DNA from: Magnolia sinica
Lineage: Eukaryota > Streptophyta > Magnoliopsida > Magnoliales > Magnoliaceae
Length of the DNA stretch: 64,000 nt
Reading direction: 5' to 3'
Assembly (NCBI RefSeq): GCF_029962835.1
Contig: NC_080582.1
Location: 74,768,177 to 74,832,176, forward strand
A program made the position numbers and the translations under genes. Below, one piece after another: positions 12,370-25,100 of the stretch (within the stretch, counting starts at the first letter, position 1; each line of letters starts with the position of its first letter). The notes under the pieces were generated by a model. That model was not told the origin of the DNA and did not search any database. It saw nothing but the letters and a program-made list of their open reading frames with translations.

Positions 12370-12740
12370 AGTGGGCCCCACCATGACGTTTAAGTGAAAT
12401 CCACCCTGATCACGAGGTGCGTCACCCTATTTTAGCTGTCTGTGATTCAGACAATTGGGAGTGGGACTCCCGCCCTTGATTTTTTCAAGGCCCACTGCGA
12501 TGATCTTATAAAATCCACTACAACCGTTAGATGTCAAGTTAAAATTTAGGCCTTATGACCAAAATTAGGCCCATCCGTGATTCAGGTGGGCCACACGAAG
12601 GGAAACAATTTGGAGGGTGAATGTTGCCCCATATATTGTTTGGGAGTCATTCAACCCTGGGTGTGGGTACCACGTCCAATGCACAATGATGATGTGTGGG
12701 GCTAATAATCACCAGTGTGGCCCCCATGATCATGCAATCT
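12370..12740. repeat. GGCCCAC-rich dispersed repeat in the subunit G 5' intron
   Basis: Contains GTGGGCCCCACCATGACG, a CACTGCGATGATCTTATAAA segment and CAGGTGGGCCACACGAAGG. The style is like the quasi-palindromic family, but I could not pair its halves well, so it may be a different family. The rest of 11973-16219, apart from a Copia fossil, shows no recognisable gene. Confidence 0.4.
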
Positions 12741-13929
12741 ATGTTGTTGATCATGTTATTTCCCCTCATCGTGTTGTTACAGGCTTGGCCATGTCACATG
12801 GATCTGATGGAATGATGATCTATCGTTGGGCGATCTGTATATGTGGATGCCCTTGTAGGATTGTACACGGATCACGGAAAATTTGGTTGGTTAAGATTGA
12901 TTGAAACTTGATTGGGTCATATATCATTCATTGGGGGGTCAGATTGACATGAAATCTGAGCTGAAGATTGCCCTCAATATGCACTGCAATGTGGATGGAT
13001 TGGATTTGATGGTGGCCGGCTAGATCTGGATTGGGTGTGATTGTGGTCATTCATCTTCTTTTCAACGAATCTCATTTGTTTGAGATCAAATTGGGCAGAA
13101 ACTTAAACGCCACCCGGTGATGATGTGCTGAAGGCATCTAACAGCTTGGATCAACCGTTTGATTGCCCAATCTAGGAGTTTCATCAGATCAATCCATGGT
13201 TGTCACATGGCGAGATCTGAGCCGCTCATTAATTTCTAATTGTTTTGAGCATTTTGAGCATGGTCTACATGCCTTGTTTATGTAGTGATTTTTATCTTGT
13301 AATGTGGATGGTTATGTGATCCCCCATGTTAGTAAGAGATGATCTCTCTATTCAGTGCATGAAGAAGGACACCTTGGTCTGTATTGAGCTTTATCTATAC
13401 TTGTATGGTCATTGGTCACTGCTTTTCATGCATGGAAAGAGGGACACTGCAACCCCATCCTGTTTTGATGTACGGTCACCCATGAAAATCAAAGGCAATA
13501 TATTCAGTGACAAGTTGGATAACCCTATGAGTGTGTAGGCAGGAACATTACAAAAATCCCAAGTGCATGCTTATTGAGATGTTACTAGTTCGGGTAATAC
13601 ATAAACCTCCAGAGGCAACATAGTGGATATGATAGAAGTATATTGCACATCCATTCAGTTACCGTGATTATGCAATGCAAGATGTTATGAGTGGATGTTT
13701 ATGGTCACATAGCTTGAGCAATCATATTGGTCATATGGACATATGCCATAAGTGAGTTTTATGGAGGTATCGGCACCGTAACATGCAATTCACATAACTC
13801 TGTGCAGGAGTTGTTGATTCCTGTGGGGGCATTACTTGATTGACTCAGTGTCTGAGTAACTAAAATGTATCCCTAGCACAAAGAACATGATACGTCTGCA
13901 TATATTAATTCAGGGCATTGTTTTTTGTG

Positions 13930-14730
13930 TTCATGCGATGCGATGAAAAAATGTCGAAACTTTATCCATTATTTGAGTTCATTACCACTGAGAAGTTGGT
14001 TGGAAAAAATATAAACTGGTCTCAAAACTGAAAAGCTAAAGCTGGTGCTCAAGATGGAGCGCGTGATCTATGTCATTTGTGATTTGTCCCCTATTCCTCC
14101 TAATGAGGATGATGATCATGAATCCCTGACTGTCTATACAAAATACACTAAGTGAGAAAGGGACAATGAAGTGGCCATAGTCTACACGTTGGCCTTTATA
14201 TTTGATTTTGATATCCTCCGCAACAGTTGTGGAACATGATAAATGTGAGGGACATTTACCTACAGTTACAGGAAATACTCGATTCTCAGATTACAGCCAA
14301 AGTTTATACCTAGGAGAGAGAATATAAAACTTGAAACTAGAAGAGGATGCTCCTATAAGCGATCATATACTTAAAATGTATGAGATCTCTAACCAGCTTG
14401 AAATGTTTGGAGCAGCCAAGGAGGAAGTCACTATGGTAAACATGGTTTTCACGTCATTGACTCATATGTACAAAAGGTTTGCAGACAATTATAACATGAA
14501 TAGGCTCACCTATTATGAGATGGATTTGCACACCCAGTTCGTCATCTTTGAGGCTAACAACAAGACTGAGAAATCGCATGTTGCTTATTTGACTAAATGT
14601 TCCTCTGATAACAAGCCCAAATCCAAGGAACTTAAGGAAGGAAGCCAGAATCATAACCCTGAAGGCCCACAGGTGGTGTCCAGAAGCCTGGGTAAAACAT
14701 CAAGTAAAACACCGTTTCTCAGATGAATGG
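13930..14730 (+). mobile_element. Copia gag fossil
   Basis: Fragmentary similarity to the gag polyprotein of plant Copia elements, including stretches like DHILKMYEISNQLEMFGAAK and NYNMNRLTYYEMDLHTQF. Only part of gag is recognised, no LTR was identified, and it is broken in several places. It lies in the presumed 5' UTR intron of the subunit G gene. Confidence 0.65.
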
Positions 14731-16219
14731 TCATTGAAAGGTATAATCATCCAATACTAAAGAACATATCTAAATGCTCACAGACCGAAACTTCCTCAAA
14801 TAGGGTTTGTGTGGTGATTGAGCTCCCATCCTTGCTACGCTCCAAAGTTCAGGCTCTTGCAAGCTTTTGTCCTCTCTTCACTTCCTATCCCATTCTTTTT
14901 TACTATCTACACATCACAGTCACAGTTTGGCAGTAGTTAGGAAGTATGCATGTGATTATTAATTTAGAATGATTACAAAAGCAATACCTACATTTACCTC
15001 ACAAGCAAACTCTCTTGAGTACGAAGCACTCACTCTTGAGATGTTCGGGTTTCCCATAGAGCCAACAAGGTCCTTTCTCTTTTCTGCCATTGCCCCTAGC
15101 TGACCTTTCTCTGACTTCTTGATAGATTTTAATTAACCTAGTTTTATAAATCCCTATATAGATATTGTCAAGTTTCTACCATGAAAAACTATAGAAGGGG
15201 AGGATTTCTTGTAGATCACCATCATTCGAAACTTTATTGGTTGTTGATGTCATTCCTTCAATCGAGAAGGCTCTCTCCCAGATCTATCCTATTTAAAGAA
15301 AGGAGCCAACATGCCACTCACTAGAGTAGGGCTAGTGTGGCGCGTGAGAGCCATCCACAAATGGATGTCTGGATGGAAGCAAGAGAGAGAAGATAGATTC
15401 TCTCTCTTTCCTCTTTTGTTGTCTCTTGCTCTTTCTAGTGATGATGCTCAGGGGTTGAAACGTCCAAGGATCTCTCCAATCCCTCTGGCATAGGATGTAT
15501 TTAGTAGGAATTAGGCTTTTAGGGAGCGACACCAATATAGTGCTCCACTACCCTACAAACTTTTGTATGCGCTATTACCCCTAAAGTTTGTAATCCTGCC
15601 TAACCATGTACCCCAATCCCTCCACTTATCATGGCCATCCATCCCTAATCCAATAACCGTGCAAGTCAAGTGGTGTACCACAAGATCTCAACTGTTGAAA
15701 TTACCATCAAGTACAATTAAAACCTTGTAACGGTTAAAACAAAAGATCAACAGTCAAAAACAGTTATGAAACCATTTAAAACTTTTTGAGTACCAGTGCC
15801 AGCGAAAAACCAATTAATGGATGGTTCGATCTACTAGGTCTTAGTCATAAGAATGTTACTTAGTAACCAATGGATCCCTTGTTGGATCATATGGGCCTCA
15901 ATCGTATCCTAATGTTGGAATGCAACAATATACATATAAAGGAATTCAAATTTTCACTCTTTCTTTCCATATTTCGAATGAACATGCATTTTTTTAATAT
16001 TCTTTTTGATACACTAATATGCTAAGGTGGCATGCAAACTTGTATATCTGGTGTAGTAGTTTCTCAAGTTCCTATGAATGATTTGTTCTTCCTACAGTTA
16101 CTTCATATAATTCCATTTTCTAATAATATCTCGCCTTTGACTTCAATCCTTTTAATAGTGTTATTCCCTTGTGATCTAACATTGGCTTAATGAGGTTAAA
16201 TATTCCTTTCATTTTTCAG
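14731..16219. other. Intron sequence without recognised features
   Basis: AT-rich sequence between the Copia gag fossil and the start-codon exon of subunit G. Short open frames here have no family resemblance. The last 300 bases are T-rich, as expected before an acceptor. Confidence 0.4.
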
Positions 16220-16234
16220 TTCATATTTGCCATC

Positions 16235-18218
16235 ATGGCCAACATGAAGGGACAAGGTGGTATTCAGATGTTGTTGACAGCTGAACAAGAGGCTCAACAA
16301 ACTGTCACTGGTGCAAGAAATAGTAAAAACTTCATCTTTACACTTTTAAGTCTGAAACCCTTTTTTTGTAGTGCCAAATGTGGTGATAATCGTTATACTG
16401 ATCCCTGTCGAACCAACTGTGTTGTTGATGGGTTAGAATTCAGGAACAAGAAGGTTCAACTGGAAATATCGACAAATTATTACATGATCTAAGGAAATAA
16501 AGAACAGTCCATTTCTACAACTTCATCTCTATCGATATTTTATATGAGAATATCTGATATAGTAATGATTCAATGGCTCAAATCCACTTTTCCTTTTCTT
16601 GATTTTAATTTTTCAGATGGATTCAATTGGAAGAATGTAATAGTAAGACGGTTTGTTGATTCATAATCGGAATTGGGTATTATCTTTATTATCTATGTTC
16701 TGGGAACAGAAATATCTTATTTAGATGCAAGATATATCAATGAAATGACTTCTTTAATTTCTAAAGTAGTCTTTAATCCAAGTGTTCAAACTCTAGGGCT
16801 GTTTTGGATGCACGAGTAAAATGAACTGGAACAATTCATTTTACTCGGAGGAAATGACACAAATTATGATGTTTTCTAGTGTTAATAATGAGGATGAAGC
16901 CCTCAAAGCGCACAAATAACGTACGCCAATGAGCATGTGTAGCATTGTGGGGAAACCATCTCCTACATCAGTTGGTAGTTCAGGGGAATCCTATGCTCTT
17001 TTCCTGCCTTATTTTTAAAGAAGTTGAAGGGAAATGTGCATAGGGAGTTACCTGCGTTACTAGCTTACAGTGGGAGATAGCTTCTACACAATATTGGATG
17101 TGGCCTTGGGCACATGTGATATCTTCCCAGCTCTTAAAATAGGTGTTGGGTTTCTTTTGAGCATGACTTGGAAGTACCCTAATTGTTGCCTGTAGACTTG
17201 GCTCTCAATATAATTACTGAGGGAAATTATAATTTGGTCATTTCTACTTCATTAAAAATAACTGCAATTCACATCCAAACACACCCTAGATATTTGGTAT
17301 CTTATTAATCATGTCAATTGAAATTCAAAAATTATTATGCAAGTATCTACAATATGAGAGGCTTATTATTGCGTACTAGATTCAAGATAGTCGGTGTCTT
17401 GAATTTCAGATGCTATTTATATAGTTACATGTGGTTTGTTCTAAGGAAACTACTATATTTGTTTCAAACCCATCAAATCTTCTCCCCTTTTTGCAGTGAA
17501 AATGACGAGGTTGAGGCAAGCAAAACAGGAAGCAGATAGGGAAGCTGCAGCTTATCGTGCTTATTTGGAGGATGAGCATCGACGAAAAGATTTGGAGGTA
17601 GCTTTCTTTTGAATTTTTTCCTCTGTACTCTTTTATACCCCAAGTTATTTGAACGATATTGAAAAATGTTTATGGTATGGGTAGATAAGAGATCACTCAT
17701 CGAACCATACATGGGGCCATGGTCCCAAAAAAAAAAAAGAGAGAGGCTGATTGGATGACCCTGACAACTCAGTCAGAGACATGGTCTAGAAATGGGCTCT
17801 TGTCCTTCCTTTCCTCAAGTTTTGCTAAGGATAGCTCAATCAGTCTCATTTTGGAGCCATGGCCCATATATGGCAGTGCCCGTGAGATGATCCAGATCTT
17901 GCAGACATCAGACATTTTCAATGTTCCCAATGGAACTCGTATGCAATAAGTTGTATGCAGGGTGAGAGTAGATAGATAATAGGATCGTATGAATCTTTTG
18001 ATTTTATTATGCGGTTTGAATTCTCTGTTGTTTTTGTTGATTTTCTTCCCTTCTTTTTTTTGGTGTCTCTGTAGAGCAGTGGTTATTCTGGGTCAACTGT
18101 GAAGCGTCTTGAAGAGGAAACCGAAGTGAAGATCCAGAACTTGAAGAACATGACTGAAAGAATTTCATCTGATGTAATTAGCATGATCATGAAGCATGTC
18201 ACAACCGTTAAAACTTAA
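16235..18218 (+). CDS. VHA-G: V-type proton ATPase subunit G
   Basis: Three coding exons, 16235-16322, 17497-17597 and 18075-18218 (stop TAA), join in frame to a 110-residue protein, the usual length of plant VHA-G. Subunit G pairs with subunit E in the peripheral stalk that holds the V1 head to the membrane sector of the vacuolar and endosomal proton pump. The signature N-terminus [16 protein letters not shown] is at residues 6-21. [20 protein letters not shown] begins the long charged helix, and the C-terminus has [12 protein letters not shown] and ends MKHVTTVKT. The ATG at 16235 is chosen because it precedes the family-conserved start and follows an AG acceptor by 15 bases. The first junction splits a codon to give Met-Lys-Met, where most homologues have a small residue before Lys-Met. 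The reading frame is undamaged. Confidence 0.95.
16796..17286. mobile_element. MITE in first coding intron of VHA-G
   Basis: The ends read GGGCTGTTTTGGATG and, reverse-complemented, GGGTGTGTTTGGATG, with TA immediately outside both. This is the usual style of plant Tourist or Stowaway-like MITEs. No coding capacity. The exact target duplication is ambiguous. Confidence 0.55.
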
Positions 18219-20150
18219 TACAGGTCCACTAATCCAACCTCTTTACTTTTTTTTGAACCGGGCCACTTCATCCTTGCTTGTTGTGCATCATCCAGGAGTC
18301 GGATGCATTTAGCACTAGATGTGGCATGCTCCATTTCCTGTTATATCCCGACTTGTGACATTGGGTGGAAAAATCATGAAAATAGTATGAATTTGGTTTT
18401 CCTTCTTTCTGTGCCACCCTATTTCATGAAACAAATCCTACTTCAGTGGTGGTGTTTCCAAATGGGTCGTAATTTTGGGGCCGTCTTAAGGCAATTTATT
18501 TCTGATATTATGATCCAAACCCTGTACGCAGTGTTACCGGCAAGGAGTGATAGTCAATATGAAAATACTTGTGTTTCCATGCGTAGTCATGTGGGGGTGT
18601 GATTATTCACCAACATGGATGGAGGACTTAATGTGGATGAGATCCAGCCCATCCAACAGATGGGCCATCCTATGTTTGGACCAGGGCCCAAAATCTGGCC
18701 AATTCGAAACTCAGCTGGACTACACCTTAGTTGCAGGGTCCTTACTAGGTGCTTCTCCCTTCAGATCCCCATTTCTGAATCTCTCTCCCGCTCCTGCTTC
18801 CTACATATTTCTACCTTTTTTACATTTTGAAAGAGACGCTTCCTGCTCCCATACCCGAATTTGTTGCAACTTCACTTCACGCTTAATCCAACGATAAGCC
18901 ACACCAAGGATAGGAACTGAGATTGGAAGTCCCACATTAAAATTGCCCGAATTGTGTGGGTTCCACCATGGTGTGTATATGCCATCCAATACTCTCATTT
19001 GAGTTGCCATGTCAGGATGAATGGATTCCCCGAAAATCAGGAGATTTCAAGCATGCAGCCACTTACAAATTACAACTGTCCAAAGTATTCCCAGTTTAGA
19101 TGTATCATCAACCGGAAATTACACTCACTTGATTATCTGACAATTAGATTGGTAGACATTTATTGGACCACAAATGAAAAGCATCCAATGGTCCTATTTC
19201 AACAAGCATCCACCAGAGGTTAGGATTGTTCAACCAATCTGATTTTCGGACTGTGACCAGGTTCCCCAATTTAGCCTGTTTAGTTTGAGGTAATGTATGC
19301 CATGCATACAATTTCCATGTGCCTGTATATCCAGCATTATACACTGCCTGTATATGATATAACTCCCCATGACTTAAAGCAGCCCTTGTGACAGGCATTA
19401 TATGATGTTTAGATCCATCAGAACCTTACATGTGGAAACACTAGTATAATCATCCGCTCCGTCTGTCAAGTGTGTATCAATCATGGAACATGTGGAGAAG
19501 TGATCTGGTGATCCAATTGGTCCATCCTACCATGATGGATGGTCAATCCTAATTGGTGCACTTCTGATTGTTTCATGTTGGCCATTGTGATGGCTAGAAA
19601 CTATTGGCAAGGGGTTGGATGGATTGTCTAGATTACCAGACTGTTGTGCTGCATTTATCGTTTTGGTGGAAGCTGCTACATATGATGCTAATTCGTTTCT
19701 CTGTTCATAGTGAGATGATCTGTCTTTGTGTTGCAGGTAGCTGTGGTGAGCATAAAGGGGAAGATCCTTTTTGGGCTACTTTTCTGATGGTTTGTCTCTT
19801 ATTCATTATTATTTTTATTTTTTCAGAATTATTCTTTTGAATAGATTGTAATAAAGCCTGAGAAAAAGAGAAATCATTGGAGGACATGGATTGTCGGTTA
19901 CTGACCGTTGGTGATTTTTCTTAAATTTAATTTCTCTATTTTTCAGTGGAAGTGATCTGTTTTTGTTTTGAAATTTTTATTTTTATTTTTTCAGAATTAT
20001 TCTTTTGAAGAGATTGTAATAAATCCTGAGAAAAAGAGAAATCATTGTTGGAGCACATGGATTGTTGTAGGTTACTGACTTATGGTGATTTTTCTTAAAT
20101 TTAATTTCTCTATTTATCAGCAGAAGTGATCTGTTTTGTCTTGAAAATGA
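18219..20150 (+). other. Subunit G 3' UTR, possible 3' UTR intron and tandem duplication
   Basis: Five bases after the stop comes a possible splice donor (CAG/GTCCAC, 18224), and a TTGCAG acceptor ends at 19736, so the gene may carry a 1.5-kb intron in its 3' UTR. The terminal part then holds two copies of a 168-bp unit (19811-19978 and 19979-20146). Each has an AATAAA at the same relative place (19850-19855 and 20018-20023). I see no other gene in this interval. The splice proposal is inference. Confidence 0.4.
19811..20146 (+). repeat. 168-bp direct tandem duplication
   Basis: Two adjacent units, each starting with a T-rich tract ending TTTTTTCAG, followed by a shared stretch with AATAAA and a run AAAAAGAGAAATCATTG. 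The second copy differs at scattered positions and by small indels, so the duplication is not recent. It lies in the probable 3' UTR of the subunit G gene. Confidence 0.85.
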
Positions 20151-21038
20151 ATGCCGGAAATAATTGTAATATTTTTCTTAGAAAGAAGGAAAGAACAGAA
20201 ACTCCCACAAAATCTTTTAGGGTGCGTTTGGATTCACCAAACATCCTGATATTTCAGGTAGGTTTCGGGTGCCCATAAGGTGGGCCTGATGCCTTTGCAA
20301 AAAAAATCAGTCTGGTCCACTCTTCAGTTGCGGTCAGTGTACGGAGCAAAGGAACAGCTAGAGAAAACAATGGTCTACTGTGGATTTTGTTGTTCTGTAC
20401 GCTGGCCCACCTGATGGATGGTCAATCTTGTCTGCATGGTGGGTCCCACATGAAACAGTTTTGATGTTGCACATGCAGAGGTGTGAACATGTGGTTTGTC
20501 TGTACATGCACGAGAAATACCAAAAACTGATCAATTTGTAAATCTTGTACAGCAGCACTCTTTTCCCATTGGTGGAAAGCAAGTGGTCCGCCTATAATGA
20601 TGGGACCCATACATTGGTTGTTTCCCAACTGCTCTATTGCAAATAGATGAGCTTGATACTGTTAGAAGCTTCTGTTGGAAACTAATGGCAGAGTCACAAT
20701 TTTGTGTACCACTTACAAGCTTCGATTCGACGGCTCTAACCATGGAATGAATGGCATGATGTTTCTACTTTGCTTTGGCCCACTGGATTTTTGGATCAGG
20801 CCAAAAAGTTAGCCCAAGAGGTTTTTTGAGGTGACCCATCCAGTGGAGTGTCCAGATTTTGTGCCCATATCACCTGTTAAAAGTTCTCCATGAGAACCGT
20901 CTCTCTCTCTCTCTCTGTAAAATCAGTTCCAAGATCACCCATGTATATATGATAGGAGTTTGTCATTTAAGCCTTGTCCTAACTAATTGAGGTCTGCTAC
21001 ATGAATCATGTTCTGGCATTTCAGTCTATGAAATAGTT
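20147..21038. other. Intergenic, MITE-like GGGTGCGTTTGG end at 20220
   Basis: A GGGTGCGTTTGGATTC terminus at 20220 suggests a hAT or Tourist-type MITE start, followed by GGTGGGCC repeats to about 20,620; no matching right end was found. A (CT)n run lies near 20,900. No gene recognised. Confidence 0.35.
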
Positions 21039-21040
21039 CT

Positions 21041-21210
21041 AGCATTCCAGTCTATCAAGGGCAATAACTTGAGTTAGACCGTAGGTCATGGAGTCTTTTC
21101 TTATTGCCTCTACCCATGTCCTTTTGGACCTTTTCCTTGCCTTTTTAAAGCTTTCAACTTTTACCAATTCACTTCTAAACAGCACAGTTTTTGCTCTGTT
21201 GAGTTTGATA
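21041..21210 (-). mobile_element. RTE-type LINE relic, 3' end
   Basis: The minus strand reads SELVKVESFKKARKRSKRTW then EAIRKDSMTYGLTQVIALDR, which matches the C-terminal tail typical of plant RTE-clade reverse transcriptases (family pattern: VRSDLIQVEG, GRPKLTWVE, ALDRAEW). Only the last ~55 residues remain. Confidence 0.65.
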
Positions 21211-21499
21211 AGAGTACTTCTTGCAGTAGTAATGTGGATGAAAACCACCCATTCTCCAATAATGAATTCCACTCTAAAAGAAAGCAATAGCCCCCATAAA
21301 GCAATTTCTCTAATTTGGCGCATTGTTGCGGTGAGGCTTAAGATTATAAATGGTTGGGGTGGTAAAGTGTTAAAGGTATTGAATCAGCCAAGTGAGAGAC
21401 CTACAATTTCAATGTCCTCAGTCTCCACCTACAAAGAATTTCAATTATGCCATGTGATGCACTAGCAGGACTACATGCGCACAAAGACATCAACAAACC

Positions 21500-21503
<4 letters not shown>

Positions 21504-21548
<45 letters not shown>
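21504..21548. repeat. (AG)n microsatellite
   Basis: About 22 uninterrupted AG repeats. It lies downstream of the 3' ends of both the subunit G gene (plus) and the PLD3/4-like gene (minus), which converge here. Confidence 0.95.
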
Positions 21549-21551
<3 letters not shown>

Positions 21552-21901
21552 GCTTTTCGAACCTGTGCCACATGATTCTGTTCGTATGATGGACTTCACA
21601 TCATATGGCCAAGCCACTAAGTGCTCCAGATTTGAATATCCTGACTTGAACATGTAGCCTTTTATCAATTGCAATGGGACCGCCGCTGTATTTTCTTTAA
21701 CTGTTTCTTTTCTGCACACCTATTGAAAGGTTTATGATTTTTCTATGAAGGTGTTCGGTTTTCTGCTGCATGGACCATATTTAGCGGGCCCCACAATTCA
21801 ACAATCGATCACTGAACAATGGGCACCACTTGTACAAACCGAAAGCCCGAACATACTGCACAATCTCTCCGCCAGTCATTGTATAATACCTCAGCTACAA
21901 C

Positions 21902-21950
21902 TGCGATTGCTAGTTTGATGGTCATTTTCACCATCAAACTAGCAATCGCA
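21902..21950. repeat. Perfect 21-bp inverted repeat with 7-base loop
   Basis: The arm TGCGATTGCTAGTTTGATGG plus one more base is followed by the loop CATTTTC and its exact reverse complement. It would form a strong hairpin in DNA or RNA. It lies about 225 bases past the PLD3/4-like stop, just beyond the likely poly(A) signal. A MITE origin is possible (GCATTTGGATGCACTG-like sequence flanks it on the minus strand). Confidence 0.9.
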
Positions 21951-22092
21951 ATCCAACTCAACAGTGCATCCAAATGCGGCCTAGACCAAGTCACACCTAT
22001 CATGAAACTTGCAACAACAACAACATATGCGAAACAAAACTGATTGCCATGCTTTCTCCTTGTGAGGTGTGTAAATGCATTTCTTGCCTCTA

Positions 22093-22098
22093 TTTATT
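22093..22098 (-). terminator. Likely poly(A) signal of the PLD3/4-like gene
   Basis: On the minus strand an AATAAA occurs about 77 bases after the TGA/stop region of the last exon (ends 22175). Placement is right for a plant poly(A) signal, but the motif alone is weak evidence. Confidence 0.4.
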
Positions 22099-22174
22099 CA
22101 AAGAATCAGCTCATTATCCGTCCAATTTGGGTTTTTTGACTGCACACATGTTATGTCTGTGGTAAGCCAGCTGA

Positions 22175-25100
22175 TCAGAATGCTCCATGCAACTGCTCAA
22201 CAGCAACAGCATATGGAGAATTCCAATCTGCATCGAAAATTTCTTGAAGCTGCAAGACGATGGAGGGATGGTACGTCCCGAAGCTCACACCTGCTGTTGT
22301 GTAGAAGTAATCCCATATAAGGTTGCTGGTCCCAATATGGACCCGTATGTTGCTAACTGCATACTTTCCATGGTTGACCCTGGTGTAACCAGGGTAGACA
22401 TTTCCCGTACTAGTCCCATTGCTTATGGCCGGTCCAGTCATGTTGAACCCAGGCACCTTGTAGTACTTGATCTCGATTCTACCAGCGCAGTTGTTGTACT
22501 TTGAAGATGAACAGAGGATGTTGGAGTGGAGGAGGGACTTGAGATATTGGTCTGTATTCTCAATGAAATGCGCCCAGTACGCCACAAGTATCTTGACTGT
22601 TGCTTGCTTGGAGAAGACCACCTGCTTTCAGATTCTCCATTAGAGGCAAGCTAATCACTGATACAAGAAATAATAATTCATGTCGAAAAATCATGTCGGA
22701 CTCATGCCTAGTGAGCTTGTCTAGCATTGGATCCTAGAGACATCAACAGTTTACAAATTTCCCTTTCAGGATAATGTGCAATGGTCCACTAAAGTGCAGT
22801 AATGGGCATCAATTCGTGGATTGTAATCAAACAAAGTAATAGACTATTAGATAGCACTTGATTGTAATCAACATATGTAATAGTCTATTAGATCATGCTT
22901 GTGGGAGTTTTGTCATTGCTCAAGTCCAAAGCCTGGATAGAGGAGGATTTAGTCAAGTTGGTAGCCAGTATCAAACTTTCGCTAAAACTTCCGGACAATA
23001 CGACATTCCAAACTCATGCCAAGGTGTAGACTTGATGACCTATGGTCTAACTGAAGTGCCCCTTGTTAGAGTGGAATGGTGGAACAAGATTCATGTAGCC
23101 GAACCCAATTAGTTGGGATGAGGTTTTGGAGGATGATGATGATGGTATGCTAAGGGCCTGTTTGTTTTACTGTGGTAAATATACAATGATTAACTTTAAT
23201 AGCCATCTGGAAGAGAGGGAAAATACGGAGTAATTATGCCTCAAGAATCACAATTGCATTGGACAGGATTGCTTGTGTAAAATTTGTGGGTCCCCTCGTG
23301 ATGTATGTGTCTGATGCACGCCGGCCATCCATTTTACCAGCTCATTTTAGGTCTCATGCCCTAAAATGAGGCAGATAGTAAGCTCATGTGGACCACACCA
23401 TAGGAAACAGGGGGATAGTGACTTCCACTGTTAAAAGCGGAAATTTGTGTAGGGCCCTGTGATGTGTCTGTCATCCAACCTGTTCATAAGGTCACAGAGA
23501 TATGGACAAACCAAAAACACAGATATCGACTTGGTCCAATACTTTAATGGCCCCCAAGAAGTTTTCAACAGTAGGTGTTCAATTTCCACTGTAGCCCGTG
23601 GTGTAGTCCACATGCATTTTGAATTTGCCTTATTTTTGGGCTCACGCCCTAAAACGAGCTGAAAAAACAGATGGAAAGTGTGGATTGGACACATACATCA
23701 CAGTGGGCCCCACAGATTTTACATATGTCGTTCTTCTCCTCATAAATTTTCATGGAGATGTCAGCATCATGAGGGTGGCTTGCATGAATTTACCATGGTA
23801 AATAATAATTACCCATTAACTACCACTTACCATGGTAAATGGTAAAACAAACAGGCCTAAAGTGCAGCAATGGGCAAGATTGTGTTGGCATGTAAGTGAT
23901 ATTTGGTAAACATGTACCAGTGGGCTCCATTGTGCTCATGGAACAACCTACTCGAGCATGACCTTTCATGTCCATGGGTGCTTTGGAATTCGGATTAGAG
24001 GTTTGCCTGAGAACCGTCCCTCCATGACCATGCTTGCAATAGTTGGGTTGGTTTTAACACTGGCGGGACCGTTTCAGCATGCAAGTGGTGTCAATGTGAA
24101 CCTCTGCCATGGCTGGCTCCAAGAGCCCGAGCAAAAAGGAAGGTTGATATCTAGTGGGCAGCTGATTGTAAAACTTTTGTTAATGTACCATTTAAAAGCC
24201 AACACCAGATTGCTAAGAGAGGCTAAGATGAGGATGATGTTGAATAGTCATGCTGGGACAATATACATAAAAAGTTTGAAAATTTTCATCACTGGAAGAA
24301 ATATGATTAAATGGTATCGCTCCTACCCTTTTAATTTGTCACATAGCCTCTTCTTTTCTGCTCAATTCCAAATACCCCCAAGTATTCCTAAACAACCCCC
24401 TCCTTTTTTGCCACCAAACAAGATGGCAAATGGAAAATGAGTATTGCGTGATCGTAGCATGCCTATTAAACTTAGGAATTTTTTATATGATAGCTACTCG
24501 GCCGGCCATGCCATATGGGCTAGAGTATTGGGTAGTTGGAAAGCTGCACGAGCAGAGATCAAGTGTTGCAACGATAGGATGTCGTGACATATGTTTGGGA
24601 AGATTATGAAGGATATAATTATGAATGAGATCATGCAAAGCAGCCTTGTAGGAGTCGCAATACAAGATAAAATGACGAAGATCAGATTGGGGATGGTTTA
24701 GTCATGTGCAATGAAGACTAGAGATGGCTACGTTAAGGAGGGGAATATTGATTATGTTTGAGGGACCTAAAAAGAGGATGAGAAGAACACCAAGGACTTG
24801 GATTGACGCGGTTAGGAAGCACGTGAAGACTTGTTTATTTACTGATAGTAAAGCCTTGGATAGGATTTAGTCGCGAAACAGGATTCACAAAGCACTTTAA
24901 ATAGTTGGGAAAATGCATTGATGAGGATGATGGGGAGGCCAAGATGGTGAAGGGAAGGAGCCACAATTACACCCCTAATGCACCATAAACCAAATCCGAT
25001 GATTTTCCTCTACTCGACCAATCAAAGTGCTCCTTAAGTTTGAGAACCTGCAAGCATTCCCTGAAGATTTCTTGCTCGATCTTCTGTAGCATCACAGAGA

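Noticed and set aside
18303-19398. Several 70-116-codon frames after the subunit G stop
   Set aside because: No conserved domains. They lie in the likely 3' UTR intron and contain GGCCCA repeat remnants.
23958-24440. 160-codon plus-strand open frame
   Set aside because: It lies in an intron of the PLD3/4-like gene on the opposite strand, has no recognisable domain and an unlikely composition.
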